64,000 nt of DNA from Candidatus Cohnella colombiensis (GCA_029203125.1 CP119317.1:2728001-2792000), one strand, 5' to 3'; counted from the first letter of the stretch, positions 52,904 through 62,729 are shown. Notes: generated from the letters alone by a model not told the origin. A program made the numbers and translations.

Positions 52904-54100
52904 TCACTCTTCGCGTAATCGATTAATCGCATCGTTGAAGTCTTCTGGCAGCGTAGCCTTAACATTCTGCTTCTCCCCTGTCCACGGATGATTCCAAATC
53001 AACCGCTCCCCGTGCAACGCTTGACGTGAAATAAATCCACGTTTCCCCCCGTACATCCCATCTCCTGCCAGTGGATGATTCAAGGAAGAAAGGTGAACAC
53101 GAATTTGGTGCGTCCGTCCTGTTTCCAATCTCAGTCGAACGAGCGTATGGTCCCTTAGTCTCTCAACAACTTCAAAGTGGGTAATCGCCGGATCTCCTGT
53201 TTCACTCACACGTCGACGCGTCGAGTGGTGGCGATCTTGACCGATTGGCCGATTAATCGTGCCTCGCTCCCCCTCAATCTGACCTTCCGCTAAAGCCAAA
53301 TAGACACGCTCAATATTTTTTTCTCGCATCGCCTTATCATATTGATAGTGGGCAAACTCATTTTTCGCATAGAGCACTGGTCCTGTTGTATCTTTATCAA
53401 TCCGATGGATATGGCGAATGCGAACGTCCTGGCCGGACATCTCATAATAAGCCGCAACCGCATGAGCCAGTGTACGACGCTGTCCCTTCTCACTTGGGTG
53501 AACCTCGATACCCGCAGGCTTGTACACGACCAATGTGAACTCATCCTCATAAAGGATGTTTAGTTCCATCCAATCTGATGGATAATCTCGGTCTTCCCGA
53601 GGGAAGAGATGCACTCTTAAATTCGGACCTTGCACGAGGATGCCTCGCGATTGAAGAAGTTTAGATACTAATTTAGGTGCCAATGGCAAAAATGGCGTGA
53701 TCCGTGACAATGGTGCACCGACAAGCTGATCAGGGAGCCGAATTTCCATCCATTCACCTTTAATACGCCCCATCTTCAATATAGAGTGTTGGGCTACCTG
53801 TCTAGCAGGTCGGGCGACCGCTGGCGGTCTTTGGTCTGTTCGCTTCGCAGGATGTTCTTTTCTTCCTATCTGATCTGGACGACGGCGATCTCGATCACTT
53901 TTCCCGTTACGTCCTGCTTCACTGCGTCCAGCTTCGCTACGTCCTGCACCGTTACGTCCTGCTTCACTGCGTCCTGCTCCATTACGTCCTGCTTCACTGC
54001 GTCCTGCACCATTCCGTCCTGCACCATTCCGTCCTGCTTCACTGCGTCCCGCTCCGTTGCGTCCTGTTCCATTGTGCCTATTCCGTCCTGCTCCACTCAT
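52904..54100 (-). CDS. RluA-family pseudouridine synthase with repeat-encoded N-terminal tail
   Basis: 398 residues. The C-terminal 300 form an RluA/RluD-type enzyme: catalytic Asp in HRIDKDTTG, VVYKPAGIEVHPSE and ETGRTHQIRVHLSS, preceded by an S4-like region (SKLLQSRGILVQG). The first 100 residues are low-complexity: about twelve 5-residue units of RNGAG or RSEAG, then basic KSDRDRRR. ATG 54100 follows GGGGG. It likely modifies uridines in rRNA or tRNA. The tail may add RNA affinity; that is inference. Confidence 0.9.
   Translation of the reverse strand: MSGAGRNRHNGTGRNGAGRSEAGRNGAGRNGAGRSEAGRNGAGRSEAGRNGAGRSEAGRSEAGRNGKSDRDRRRPDQIGRKEHPAKRTDQRPPAVARPARQVAQHSILKMGRIKGEWMEIRLPDQLVGAPLSRITPFLPLAPKLVSKLLQSRGILVQGPNLRVHLFPREDRDYPSDWMELNILYEDEFTLVVYKPAGIEVHPSEKGQRRTLAHAVAAYYEMSGQDVRIRHIHRIDKDTTGPVLYAKNEFAHYQYDKAMREKNIERVYLALAEGQIEGERGTINRPIGQDRHHSTRRRVSETGDPAITHFEVVERLRDHTLVRLRLETGRTHQIRVHLSSLNHPLAGDGMYGGKRGFISRQALHGERLIWNHPWTGEKQNVKATLPEDFNDAINRLREE
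53910..54089 (-). repeat. 15-bp minisatellite inside the pseudouridine synthase gene
   Basis: About twelve copies of a 15-bp unit (plus strand CGTCCTGCTTCACTG and the variant CGTCCTGCACCATTC). Because 15 is a multiple of three, gain or loss of units keeps the reading frame. Confidence 0.85.
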
Positions 54101-54375
54101 TGTTTGAAACCCCCGAATCTGCTCCGATACTCGCTTATCGTTGATCAATATACGGTAAGCAACAGCCAATGTCAATGTTCGAAACGCCCCTTGCAGTTCA
54201 TTCGACTATATAAGCGCTATAGGAAGTTCTGCTGAACTTTTAGAGATTGTACCGAATGCTCCCGCTTTCGATTAAACTAGTCATTTTCCTTCAAAATAAC
54301 ACCGTTGCCACTTTTTTACTTTAAGTATAACGTTAAGCGTAGGGGCTGTCCCCTAGTACACTTCGCGGGAGGGTA

Positions 54376-54672
54376 ATGGATATGGATGTGAATGAAGAAG
54401 TAGTAGCAGTTGACGGTGTGGAAGCGGATTCAGAGGCTGAAGTAGAAGAAGTAGTAGATGCTGTAGAAGATGCTGAGGTAGAAGCCGAAGCTGAGGCTGA
54501 AGTTGAAGCATCCGCTGAAGCTGATGATGTCGTCGCTGAGGACGAAGAAGCAGAAGCAGAAGAACAATCCGATGATGAAATCACTGCGGAAGCTGAAGCA
54601 GATGAGCCTGCTGAAGCTGAAGTTGCTGCCCATGAATCCGAAGCGGTTGATGATGCATCTTCCGAGGACTAA
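54376..54672 (+). CDS. Highly acidic low-complexity protein
   Basis: 98 residues, nearly half Glu or Asp with most of the rest Ala and Val; units such as EAEAEAEVEA repeat. No basic residues occur apart from a single His. It is predicted to be disordered. ATG 54376 with GGGAGGG, and a hairpin terminator follows, so it looks like a real gene. Such proteins can bind basic partners or cations; I do not recognise a family. The space before it (54101-54375) holds no other gene. Confidence 0.65.
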   Translation: MDMDVNEEVVAVDGVEADSEAEVEEVVDAVEDAEVEAEAEAEVEASAEADDVVAEDEEAEAEEQSDDEITAEAEADEPAEAEVAAHESEAVDDASSED

Positions 54673-54698
54673 TGTATTGATTTTTAAAATTCCTACAC

Positions 54699-54745
54699 AA
54701 GGGGCTTCCCTTCTAGGTCGAATATGACCTTGGGGTAAGCCCCTT
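54699..54745 (+). terminator. Probable terminator of the acidic-protein gene
   Basis: Outer stem AAGGGGCTT / AAGCCCCTT enclosing an inner AGGTC-GACCT hairpin; a T7 run lies about ten bases further on. Confidence 0.6.
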
Positions 54746-54825
54746 CGTCATGTAATTTTTTTGTAACTTTTACCATTGTCTGACGTATAATCTACTAACT
54801 TTCTGAAAGGTGGTTTATACCATTT

Positions 54826-56112
54826 ATGAAATTTAATAGGCTCGGTGCTCTACTTCTCATTATTACACTGATCATGATCACCGCTATCGGATGTTCAACA
54901 AAATCCAAACCTGTCATGGTTAATGCTGAAATTACTGTGCTTATGGCAGATCAAGGTACAAGCTCACTCGGTCTTCAAGTTAAGCAATTATTCGAAAAAT
55001 CCAAAACCTACGTTGAGGAAAAGAATCCTGGACTAACCGTCAATATCGTGGTCGTTCCATACCAACAATATAATGATAAAATAATAGAGCTATCACCTGA
55101 TGTCATTTGGATTAACCCCTCAGATCTCGACCGACTAGACAGAGATGAGAAAGTATATGATCTTAGACCACTCATCGAAAGCGAAGGAATCGATCTTGAA
55201 CGCTACTTTCCTCCCAATATCATTCAAATGAACACCTCGGGCGAGAAGTTGCTCGGTGTTACCGTTGCAGCTTACAACGTCGTGGTCGGATATTCCAAGG
55301 AATGGTTTGACAACGCTGGACTTGATTATCCAACGACTGAATGGACCTGGACAGACTTTGAAAATGCTGCTGTTCGTCTTAAATCAGCCAATGGCGCAGA
55401 TTCAAACAAAAAATACGGAGCAATCATCCCTTTATATCCAGAAGTAATTGAGACGATTGCGATGAGCAAGGGAAGTGGCTTTCTTTCTCCCGATGGAACG
55501 ACTGCGACAGGCTATTTGAACAGTCCCCAAACGATTGAAACCGTACAGTGGCTAAAAAAATTGTATTCCGATGGAATCATTCCGGACTATATGGATGCCC
55601 CTCCTTCTTTGCTTGGTACCCAGACAGGTATGATAATGGGTATCTCTCCATTCATTAATGAGCTTGTTAACAACGATCCTAAGTACGGAATGATCAACCT
55701 CCCTAACGCGGAAGACGGCACTAAAGTTAGTGCTCCTTATATAACTTCCTTTGCGATTACATCTACAAGTGAGCACCCACGCGAAGCATGGACATACATC
55801 TCCGCCGTTACGTTAGAGGATAACCCGATTACTAGAGAGGCGTTCCAGATGGGACTTAGCATTTCAGGTGTAGTGTTCGAGAACATTAATGAGAGCCTAA
55901 ATCCCACTATGGTCGTTGAATTCAATCAACTCTCTTATGCACAGAAACGATCCTCAATGAAATCTCCTATTTGGGGAGAAGTGCTTGGTCGATATACGTC
56001 AGAATTTAAGTACATGATTGTCTTAGAGCAAGAGATTGAGACAACTTTAACATCTATGTCAGCAGGTGTAGATGAGATGCTTGCCAATGCAAGACTCAAA
56101 GAAGATCAATAG
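54826..56112 (+). CDS. Extracellular solute-binding lipoprotein (family 1)
   Basis: 428 residues. Lipoprotein signal ending AIGC (Cys at about 23), then a periplasmic-binding-type domain: VVPYQQYNDKI, DVIWINPSDLDRL, YSKEWFDNAGLDYPTTEWTW and the sugar-binding family feature in the centre. It would capture a sugar for an ABC importer, but no permease or ATPase gene is adjacent. ATG 54826 with AAAGGTGG. Confidence 0.88.
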   Translation: MKFNRLGALLLIITLIMITAIGCSTKSKPVMVNAEITVLMADQGTSSLGLQVKQLFEKSKTYVEEKNPGLTVNIVVVPYQQYNDKIIELSPDVIWINPSDLDRLDRDEKVYDLRPLIESEGIDLERYFPPNIIQMNTSGEKLLGVTVAAYNVVVGYSKEWFDNAGLDYPTTEWTWTDFENAAVRLKSANGADSNKKYGAIIPLYPEVIETIAMSKGSGFLSPDGTTATGYLNSPQTIETVQWLKKLYSDGIIPDYMDAPPSLLGTQTGMIMGISPFINELVNNDPKYGMINLPNAEDGTKVSAPYITSFAITSTSEHPREAWTYISAVTLEDNPITREAFQMGLSISGVVFENINESLNPTMVVEFNQLSYAQKRSSMKSPIWGEVLGRYTSEFKYMIVLEQEIETTLTSMSAGVDEMLANARLKEDQ

Positions 56113-56120
56113 GCTTTCGT

Positions 56121-58625
56121 TTATGACCCGCCGGGCGGCTTCGCTCTGCGGGTCGCTTGCGCTTCTAGAGGATTATCCGGCCAATAATGTTTCGGATACC
56201 TGCCCTTCAGATCTTTACGCACTTCAAAATAAGTCTGCTGCCAGAAGCTCGCTAAATCTCTCGTCACTTGAACCGGGCGTTGTGCAGGGGACAACAGGTG
56301 CAGTGTGAGCGCGACCTTACCTCCTGCGATTCGCGGTGTCTCGGCCATCCCAAATAGTTCTTGTAGGCGGACTGCAAGAATAGGAGCTTCCTTGTCATGG
56401 TAATCAATTGGGATACGTGAACCACTCGGCACTGTCCAATGTGTAGGAGCATCTTGATCCAATTGCCTCCGTTGCTCCCAGCTCAATTGCGATTCAAGCA
56501 GTTCTTTAAGGTTTACGCGCTGTAACTCGGCACGTGATTTTATCCCCTCGACATACGGCGCAAGCCAATGACCCAATGTAGCTAATAAAGCATCATCAGC
56601 TACATCTGGCCAAGAAGATTCATGCAAGCACATGAACATGACCCGCTCTTGATACTGTCTAGCCGCCTTTGTCCAAGGCAACAGCTCGATCCCCTCTGTC
56701 TCTACACCCTCTAGCAATGCGATTAATACTCGGTCTGCAGGCGGACGCGTCATTGGTACTTCCCCGAGCTCTATCGCTCCAAGCTTTTTGCGAACTCTTG
56801 CACGAACCGATTGCGACTCTCGATCCCAAAAAATATGTGTTTCCTCGCTAATCCACTCTGTCTGCTGTAGCATTATTTGCTCAAAATTGATCGGTGTTGC
56901 CAACCGAATCCGACTATCTGCCCCATGATCATCCACATCCGCAACGACAATCCATTGCTCCTGAGCAAGCAGTTGTTCTCCGATGAATGTCGCACCTCTG
57001 CCTCCGCTCAAAAGGTACTTCCCATTATCACGCCTTCGAGCAATTCGATCTGGATATGCATAGGCTAGAAGTAAACCACAGTCCTGCAGCGATGTGGAAG
57101 CTAGAGTATGGGTTTCGTCGATGGACAACAAACGCATCAATCTACGCACTCCCTCTGTATAGCGATTACGTGCTACACGATCGCTCGTTGAACGCATTGC
57201 TTCAACCCTGAGACGCAGGTCTGCACCGATCGCTCGTCCATTTCCATTTACACCTTTTACGATATCCCCCTCGCTCAGAACAATTGCAATTTCACAAGCT
57301 AGTTCTCCTGATCCTAATGGAAGTGCACGCAGCAACATATGTGCAATTCTGGGGTGTATGCCTAGTACCGCCATATCACGTCCATGAGGGGTTGCTGAAT
57401 AATTTGCCGAATCGATCGCTCCAAGCTGGATCAACAACTCCCTAGCCTGTTGTACCGCAGCATTGGGAGGCTCATCTAGCCAATTCAACTCTGAGGGCGC
57501 ATGCACACCCCATAGACTAAGCTCCAACAGGAGTGGAGCTAAATCCGTTTCCATGATCTCTGGGGAAGTACGAGGTGACAAGGCTGTGTGCTCTTCTTCG
57601 CTCCAAAGTCGATAGCAAGTGCCCGGCATTATCCGCCCTGCACGACCTTTCCGTTGTTCTGCTGAAGCAGCAGATACCGTTATCGTCTCCAGCCTTGACA
57701 TTCCAGTTCGCGGTGAAAAGCGAGACACCCGGCTCAAGCCACTGTCGATCACGACTGTGATGCCCTCCACTGTTAAGCTTGTTTCTGCAACAGAAGTGGA
57801 GAGAACAACCTTACGTTGATCCTTGGACACGGGTGACAAAGCAGCATCCTGTTCCTCCATGGACAAGCTCCCATGTAATGGACAGATTCGAACAGATGGT
57901 GCAGTGCTTGTAAGTACACGAAGCAGCCTTTCTTCCACTCTCCGAATTTCTCGCATACCAGGAAGAAACACGAGTAAATCACCCTCGTGATTATTTAAAG
58001 CTTCAACGATTACAGAAGGAATAGCATCCTCTATCTTTATATTATTAGAGCGCGGACGATAAAGAGTGTCGACCCCATATTGTCTTCCTTCGCTCACAAT
58101 AACTGTAGCATTCCCAAGTAGCTGAGCAACTGGCTCAGCCTCTAACGTCGCGCTCATGACTAGTATTTTAATATCATCTCTCAGTAGTTGCTGTGCCTGT
58201 ATGCTCAATGCTAAACCTAGATCTGCTTGGAGGCTTCGTTCATGAAATTCATCGAAAATAAGGAGACCAATGCCTTCCAATGTCGGATCTGATTGTAACA
58301 TTCGAGTGAGTACACCCTCAGTAACGACTTCAATACGGGTTTGCGGGCCAACCTTTGTTTCTAACCTTACCCGATAGCCAACCGTTTCTCCCACAGCTTC
58401 GTTAAGAGTTTTTGCCATATATTTTGCGGCACTACGCGCTGCTAAGCGTCGGGGTTCCAGCATAATAATCTTCTTCTTATTGAGCCAAGGCTCGTCCAAT
58501 AGCGCTAGTGGGATTCTCGTCGTTTTTCCCGCTCCGGGAGCCGCAACCAACACCGCATTTCGATGCTGCTGTAACGCATGCTTCAACTCCGGAAGCACCG
58601 CGTCTATGGGCATCTTCATATCCAT
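56121..58625 (-). CDS. hrpB: ATP-dependent helicase HrpB
   Basis: 834 residues, the expected length. DExH helicase with Walker A APGAGKTT (about 34-41), motif II FDEFHERS (the DEFH variant normal for HrpB), SATLEAEP, and motif VI QRKGRAGR, followed by HA2 and HrpB C-terminal domains. RNA helicase of unclear physiological role. The sequence LSEGDI in the middle coincides with a 19-bp match to the REP-like core (57260-57278). ATG 58625, ribosome site AAGGAG rather far. Confidence 0.93.
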   Translation of the reverse strand: MDMKMPIDAVLPELKHALQQHRNAVLVAAPGAGKTTRIPLALLDEPWLNKKKIIMLEPRRLAARSAAKYMAKTLNEAVGETVGYRVRLETKVGPQTRIEVVTEGVLTRMLQSDPTLEGIGLLIFDEFHERSLQADLGLALSIQAQQLLRDDIKILVMSATLEAEPVAQLLGNATVIVSEGRQYGVDTLYRPRSNNIKIEDAIPSVIVEALNNHEGDLLVFLPGMREIRRVEERLLRVLTSTAPSVRICPLHGSLSMEEQDAALSPVSKDQRKVVLSTSVAETSLTVEGITVVIDSGLSRVSRFSPRTGMSRLETITVSAASAEQRKGRAGRIMPGTCYRLWSEEEHTALSPRTSPEIMETDLAPLLLELSLWGVHAPSELNWLDEPPNAAVQQARELLIQLGAIDSANYSATPHGRDMAVLGIHPRIAHMLLRALPLGSGELACEIAIVLSEGDIVKGVNGNGRAIGADLRLRVEAMRSTSDRVARNRYTEGVRRLMRLLSIDETHTLASTSLQDCGLLLAYAYPDRIARRRDNGKYLLSGGRGATFIGEQLLAQEQWIVVADVDDHGADSRIRLATPINFEQIMLQQTEWISEETHIFWDRESQSVRARVRKKLGAIELGEVPMTRPPADRVLIALLEGVETEGIELLPWTKAARQYQERVMFMCLHESSWPDVADDALLATLGHWLAPYVEGIKSRAELQRVNLKELLESQLSWEQRRQLDQDAPTHWTVPSGSRIPIDYHDKEAPILAVRLQELFGMAETPRIAGGKVALTLHLLSPAQRPVQVTRDLASFWQQTYFEVRKDLKGRYPKHYWPDNPLEAQATRRAKPPGGS

Positions 58626-58708
58626 GAGCTAACACTCGCTCCTTCATTCAAACTTCAACTACATCCATCAGTTCAGCTTATCATGTAACATGTGTGCTTC
58701 ATAGACTC

Positions 58709-58886
58709 ATACCGCAATATCCCCCTCGCTCAGTAAATGAATAAGTTAACTAATTAACCTAAACTGAGCAAGCGGGATACTGCAACAGGCGTAGCGTAAC
58801 CTAAACTGAGCGAGGGGGATATCGCATCAGGCGTAGCGCAATCAAACTGAGCGAGGGGGATATTGCAATTGGCGTGGCAAAAAGAA
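58709..58886. repeat. REP-like repeats: one single copy and a three-unit tandem array
   Basis: A single core in one orientation (58709-58733) and three tandem units in the other, starting at 58764, 58806 and 58847 (periods 42 and 41), each CTGAGCRAGSGGGATAYYGCA followed by GGCGTRGCG. The two orientations face each other. The gene-free stretch 58626-58937 contains only these and the terminator. Confidence 0.85.
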
Positions 58887-58930
58887 AAGGGACCGGCCTG
58901 CGCACAATCTCGGTGCAGGTCAGTCCCCTA
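58882..58930 (-). terminator. Terminator of the ABC exporter operon
   Basis: Stem GGGACTGACCTGC / GCAGGCCGGTCCC with small mismatch, followed on the minus strand by TTTTCTTTTTG. Confidence 0.85.
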
Positions 58931-58937
58931 TAACATC

Positions 58938-59825
58938 TTATGATGCTTCTTCGGGTGAGGTGAGGACGATCTTGCCCTCTTGAAGCTCTAATTTAATTTT
59001 ATTCGTGTCCTTAATGCCAATCGATTCAAGATACGATGCTGGAACCTGTAGTCGACCTGCGCGGTCCAGAATCGCGTATTCGACGTGTGAATCTTCCTCG
59101 GACTGAGCAATGCCTCGCTCTATTTCTGCAAGCTCTTCCGCATAAGACTTCCGTCGCAGCATCTCTGACGAGATTTTACCATCACGGATCGCAACGACAC
59201 GATCAACCTTCTTCGCTAACAGCGGGTCATGTGTTACGATGACAATCGTAATTCCGATCGTTCGATTCAGCTCACGGAATAGATCGAGAATTTGATCGGC
59301 CATCCGCGAATCAACTGAGCCCGTTGGCTCATCCGCCAATAATATTTTCGGATGATTCGCTAATGCGATCGCAATCGCAACCCGCTGCTGCTCTCCCCCT
59401 GATAACTCTTGAAGCTTATTATTTTTTCGATGTGTCAACCCAACCGCCTCAAGCAGCTCCAACGCTCGCATTCGCTTGCGTTTTCCCTTCAATAGGATCG
59501 GTAATTCCACATTTTCTAAGGCGGTCAGATACGGAATGAGATTTCGCGCATTATTTTGCCACACAAAACCTACGCTCTCTCGCTTATACTTTACCAGATC
59601 CTTCTCCGACATCTTCAGCATGTTCTTGCCATCAATTTCAAGCGCACCTGCTGAAGGACGATCCAGACCGCCGAGCATATTGAGCAATGTCGATTTGCCA
59701 CTTCCGCTGTTTCCGATTATCGCCATCAACTCGCCGCTCTCCACCGTTAAATCTAAGCCCTGAAGAGCGAATACTTCGAGATCGGCAGCTTTGTATATTT
59801 TGACTAAGCCTTCGCAACGAATCAT
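58938..59825 (-). CDS. ABC transporter ATP-binding protein with AbrB-like C-terminal tail
   Basis: 295 residues. MacB/LolD-type ATPase with Walker A GNSGSGKST (about 37-45), signature LSGGEQQRVAIA and Walker B LLADEPTGSVD. After about residue 240 comes a segment AILDRAGRLQVPASYLESIGI...KIKLELQEGKIVLT that matches the beta-hairpin pattern of SpoVT/AbrB domains. ATG 59825. It follows the FtsX-type permease by three bases. Exporter of unknown substrate. Confidence 0.88.
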   Translation of the reverse strand: MIRCEGLVKIYKAADLEVFALQGLDLTVESGELMAIIGNSGSGKSTLLNMLGGLDRPSAGALEIDGKNMLKMSEKDLVKYKRESVGFVWQNNARNLIPYLTALENVELPILLKGKRKRMRALELLEAVGLTHRKNNKLQELSGGEQQRVAIAIALANHPKILLADEPTGSVDSRMADQILDLFRELNRTIGITIVIVTHDPLLAKKVDRVVAIRDGKISSEMLRRKSYAEELAEIERGIAQSEEDSHVEYAILDRAGRLQVPASYLESIGIKDTNKIKLELQEGKIVLTSPEEAS

Positions 59826-59828
59826 CGA

Positions 59829-62729
59829 TTAATCCTCCCCTAATTTCAGTGCTTGGTGAACGCGAATGCGGGAGAGCATGTAAGACAGAATGCCCAAACC
59901 TAATAGCAACATGATGAAGACGATCGTATAAAGACGTGTAAAATCCATAGCTTCAAAAATCACTTTAAATGGTGGAACGAGGCTACTTGGATTGAATGCG
60001 ATTTGAAAGTTAGGTACGAACAAAATGCTCGTTATATTCCCAACTAACACCCCAATCATTATTGCTACACCAGAAGTAAGCAACTGTTCCAATGCTAACA
60101 TACCTATCAATTGACGAAGCGATAACCCGATGGCACGCATAATCCCGTTCTGAAGCGTTCTACCTTTCAGCGATAAGATCCAGTAGAGCAAAAACCCAAC
60201 AAAGCTAACTAAAATCGAAATAATAAATCCAAGTGTTAAGACACCGTTTAGCGCAAGTAAAAATGGATCATTCTTAGCTTTGCCTAGCATCTCCTTGGTA
60301 TTAACAATACTCGTTACATTAAATTTACCATTCGAGATCCCGTCATAGAGCTCAGCGGTTGAAGCACCCTCCTTCATTTTCAACCATACTTGGTAAGGTT
60401 CAAGCCCAAGCTGGAATTGAATCCGAGAGAGATGTCCTACAATAAGCATCGGTGCACTCGCTGCTGCTTTCGCATTGGCAGTATTAACAGAGCCAACTGC
60501 TGGATTCGGATTAAACGTTGGAAAATAATCTATAATTCCAAATACCACGAATGGCTGTGTCGCTATTCCTGTCCAACCAATGTTGATCGAGTCCCCTTGT
60601 TTCAAGCCCTTCTGATCGGCAAGCGTCTTAGAAATAAGAACAGCACGTGAATCTGGTGCCATCAAATTTAAATAATCGTTGATATGATAATCTAGCAGAT
60701 CTTCCGGGAACCAGGTTGTATTTCCGAAATCATTCGTATCGATCCCAATTAAGGTTGCGGTACCTCCGTCATTCGCTGCGCTAAAGTTCGCATTCTTCTT
60801 TACGAATACTTTTGCTGCATGTTCAACACCAGGCAAACTCGTATAGGGATCGAACGATGGCTCTAAGTAGTGAATGACCTTCGTAACCGAGCTCGCTGTC
60901 TCAGGCGCGGAACCACCCCCAAATCCTCCAGGACTCCCCGGTGGTAGAGGCGGAGGCTCATCGTTGGGCCATCTTGACTCAATGATGAAGTCTGCCCCGT
61001 TCGCATAGCGAATTCGATCCTCTGTGTTCGCATTTAACGTCCTTGCCGCTCCAGCACTGAACACACCTACAGCGATTGTCATGATAAGGAAAATCATTAA
61101 AAATTGATATTGACTACTCGATCGCCCAACTTGAATGAGCGTTGCGTATAGAGAAGGTGGCCAAAACTTACGACCGATCCAATAAATCAATCTCAGTACG
61201 TAAGGATATAACCGCAACAGTAATAACCCCGAGCCCACAATGAATAGTGCTGGCATGATGAACTGCAACGGATCAATATTCAAATCATCTGAATTCAATC
61301 CAAGTGCCTGCAAATCCTTTAAACGTTTCTCGAATGTGTATAGGCCATAAATTGAAATGGCCAATGCCAGTACATCCAGAAAAGCTTTATGCCAGAACGG
61401 CATCTTCATCGAGCGCGCTAATTGCTGCTTATGACCAACAATCGTTACTCTTGTCGCCAAGATGACCGGGATGAGCATCATAATAAAAGATACGCCTGCA
61501 GCTATTGAACCAAATAAATACGCATCACTATTCATTCTTACTGTCATGCTCGTTCGTTGGATAAACTCCAAAAATCCATTCGATGCGCCCAGTACTTTTG
61601 TTAACATCATACCTAGAAGTGGACCGAGTACGAACGCTAAGCCACATAGAATCAATCCTTCAATCGCGAAAGAGGATATGACCTGCCATCTTGCAGCGCC
61701 TCGACTTCGCAAAATCGCAATTTCATTTCTCTGCCTAGAAATAATCAAGTTTGAAACCATGAACATGTAGAAGCCAAGCATGATGAGAACAGGAACATTG
61801 AGCGACCACATCAGCTTTCCTAGTTGCTTCGCACGTTCAAAGTATTTTGAGATCGTATCTAACGCAGGAACGACGAACTCTGTTTGATAAATAACGATTC
61901 TCTTCAACACTGCACTTCGAATCTTTTCGTCAGTACCTAAGAAGTCGTAAACATTGCGCAATTCCATCTTGTTATAATCCAATACGAAATACCATCCACT
62001 GAATGCGACAGGAATCTTGTTACCTAGTATTACCTCTTGATTAAACAGCTTCTCACTAACTACAAAAGCTGAATTTAAATCTGTTAAAGCCGCATTGCGG
62101 AAAAATGGATCATCATCGTCTTTCTTCGCTATGATCCCAACTGGTTTGATGAGAATAGTACCCTGTACACGCTCGTCTTGAATCTCAAAAACAGTGTCAA
62201 GCACTGTCTTGAAATTACCAAGCGCCTTGCTCGTCACGAGCGCTTCATACACCCCATCGACAGGCGTGTCCGATGGTAATCTTCCATCTTCTAGCACGAT
62301 GTGATCATTGAAATCAGTGAAGGAGCGCAATGTCGCACTAGGCTTCGATTTATTCTGGTCTTCTACGCCGACTGCAGGAACGAAGACGAACGATTTGGAT
62401 CTCCGCTCTGTAACGAGCTCCTTAACGGGGATACCAAAGCTAGGCGATGCTTCATTCGCCATGAAATCATCTAGCTCTGACAACACCTTCAACCGCTTCT
62501 CAGGTGATTCGTTGTAAAATCCGATCGACGACCAGTGGGTGCCTGGATATAAATTTCTGTCCTCCTGAAACGTCTGCAAGTCCTTCACTAACATTCGCGA
62601 CAGTATTGCTTCTGAGTAGATCGGCATCGTGCCAACAAGAGCAACCGTCATTAATATACCGAAAAACATACTCGCAACAAGCCATTTATTTTGAACCATT
62701 TTACGAATAATCATTATGAATAAGGCCAC
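59829..62729 (-). CDS. Large ABC transporter permease with two FtsX domains
   Basis: About 966 residues. N-terminal helix, a long external domain (about 40-300), the first FtsX membrane block (about 305-430), a linker with further helices, a second external region with a PPPLPPGSPGGFGGGS stretch, and a second FtsX block at the C-terminus. It belongs to the MacB-like mechanotransmission family, exporting peptides or lipids or acting on wall enzymes. GTG 62729 is preferred, with AGGAGG upstream. Confidence 0.87.
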   Translation of the reverse strand: MALFIMIIRKMVQNKWLVASMFFGILMTVALVGTMPIYSEAILSRMLVKDLQTFQEDRNLYPGTHWSSIGFYNESPEKRLKVLSELDDFMANEASPSFGIPVKELVTERRSKSFVFVPAVGVEDQNKSKPSATLRSFTDFNDHIVLEDGRLPSDTPVDGVYEALVTSKALGNFKTVLDTVFEIQDERVQGTILIKPVGIIAKKDDDDPFFRNAALTDLNSAFVVSEKLFNQEVILGNKIPVAFSGWYFVLDYNKMELRNVYDFLGTDEKIRSAVLKRIVIYQTEFVVPALDTISKYFERAKQLGKLMWSLNVPVLIMLGFYMFMVSNLIISRQRNEIAILRSRGAARWQVISSFAIEGLILCGLAFVLGPLLGMMLTKVLGASNGFLEFIQRTSMTVRMNSDAYLFGSIAAGVSFIMMLIPVILATRVTIVGHKQQLARSMKMPFWHKAFLDVLALAISIYGLYTFEKRLKDLQALGLNSDDLNIDPLQFIMPALFIVGSGLLLLRLYPYVLRLIYWIGRKFWPPSLYATLIQVGRSSSQYQFLMIFLIMTIAVGVFSAGAARTLNANTEDRIRYANGADFIIESRWPNDEPPPLPPGSPGGFGGGSAPETASSVTKVIHYLEPSFDPYTSLPGVEHAAKVFVKKNANFSAANDGGTATLIGIDTNDFGNTTWFPEDLLDYHINDYLNLMAPDSRAVLISKTLADQKGLKQGDSINIGWTGIATQPFVVFGIIDYFPTFNPNPAVGSVNTANAKAAASAPMLIVGHLSRIQFQLGLEPYQVWLKMKEGASTAELYDGISNGKFNVTSIVNTKEMLGKAKNDPFLLALNGVLTLGFIISILVSFVGFLLYWILSLKGRTLQNGIMRAIGLSLRQLIGMLALEQLLTSGVAIMIGVLVGNITSILFVPNFQIAFNPSSLVPPFKVIFEAMDFTRLYTIVFIMLLLGLGILSYMLSRIRVHQALKLGED

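Noticed and set aside
54333..54584. Serine-rich frame on the minus strand opposite the acidic protein
   Set aside because: It is the complement of GAA/GCT codons in the acidic gene; no ribosome site or independent evidence.
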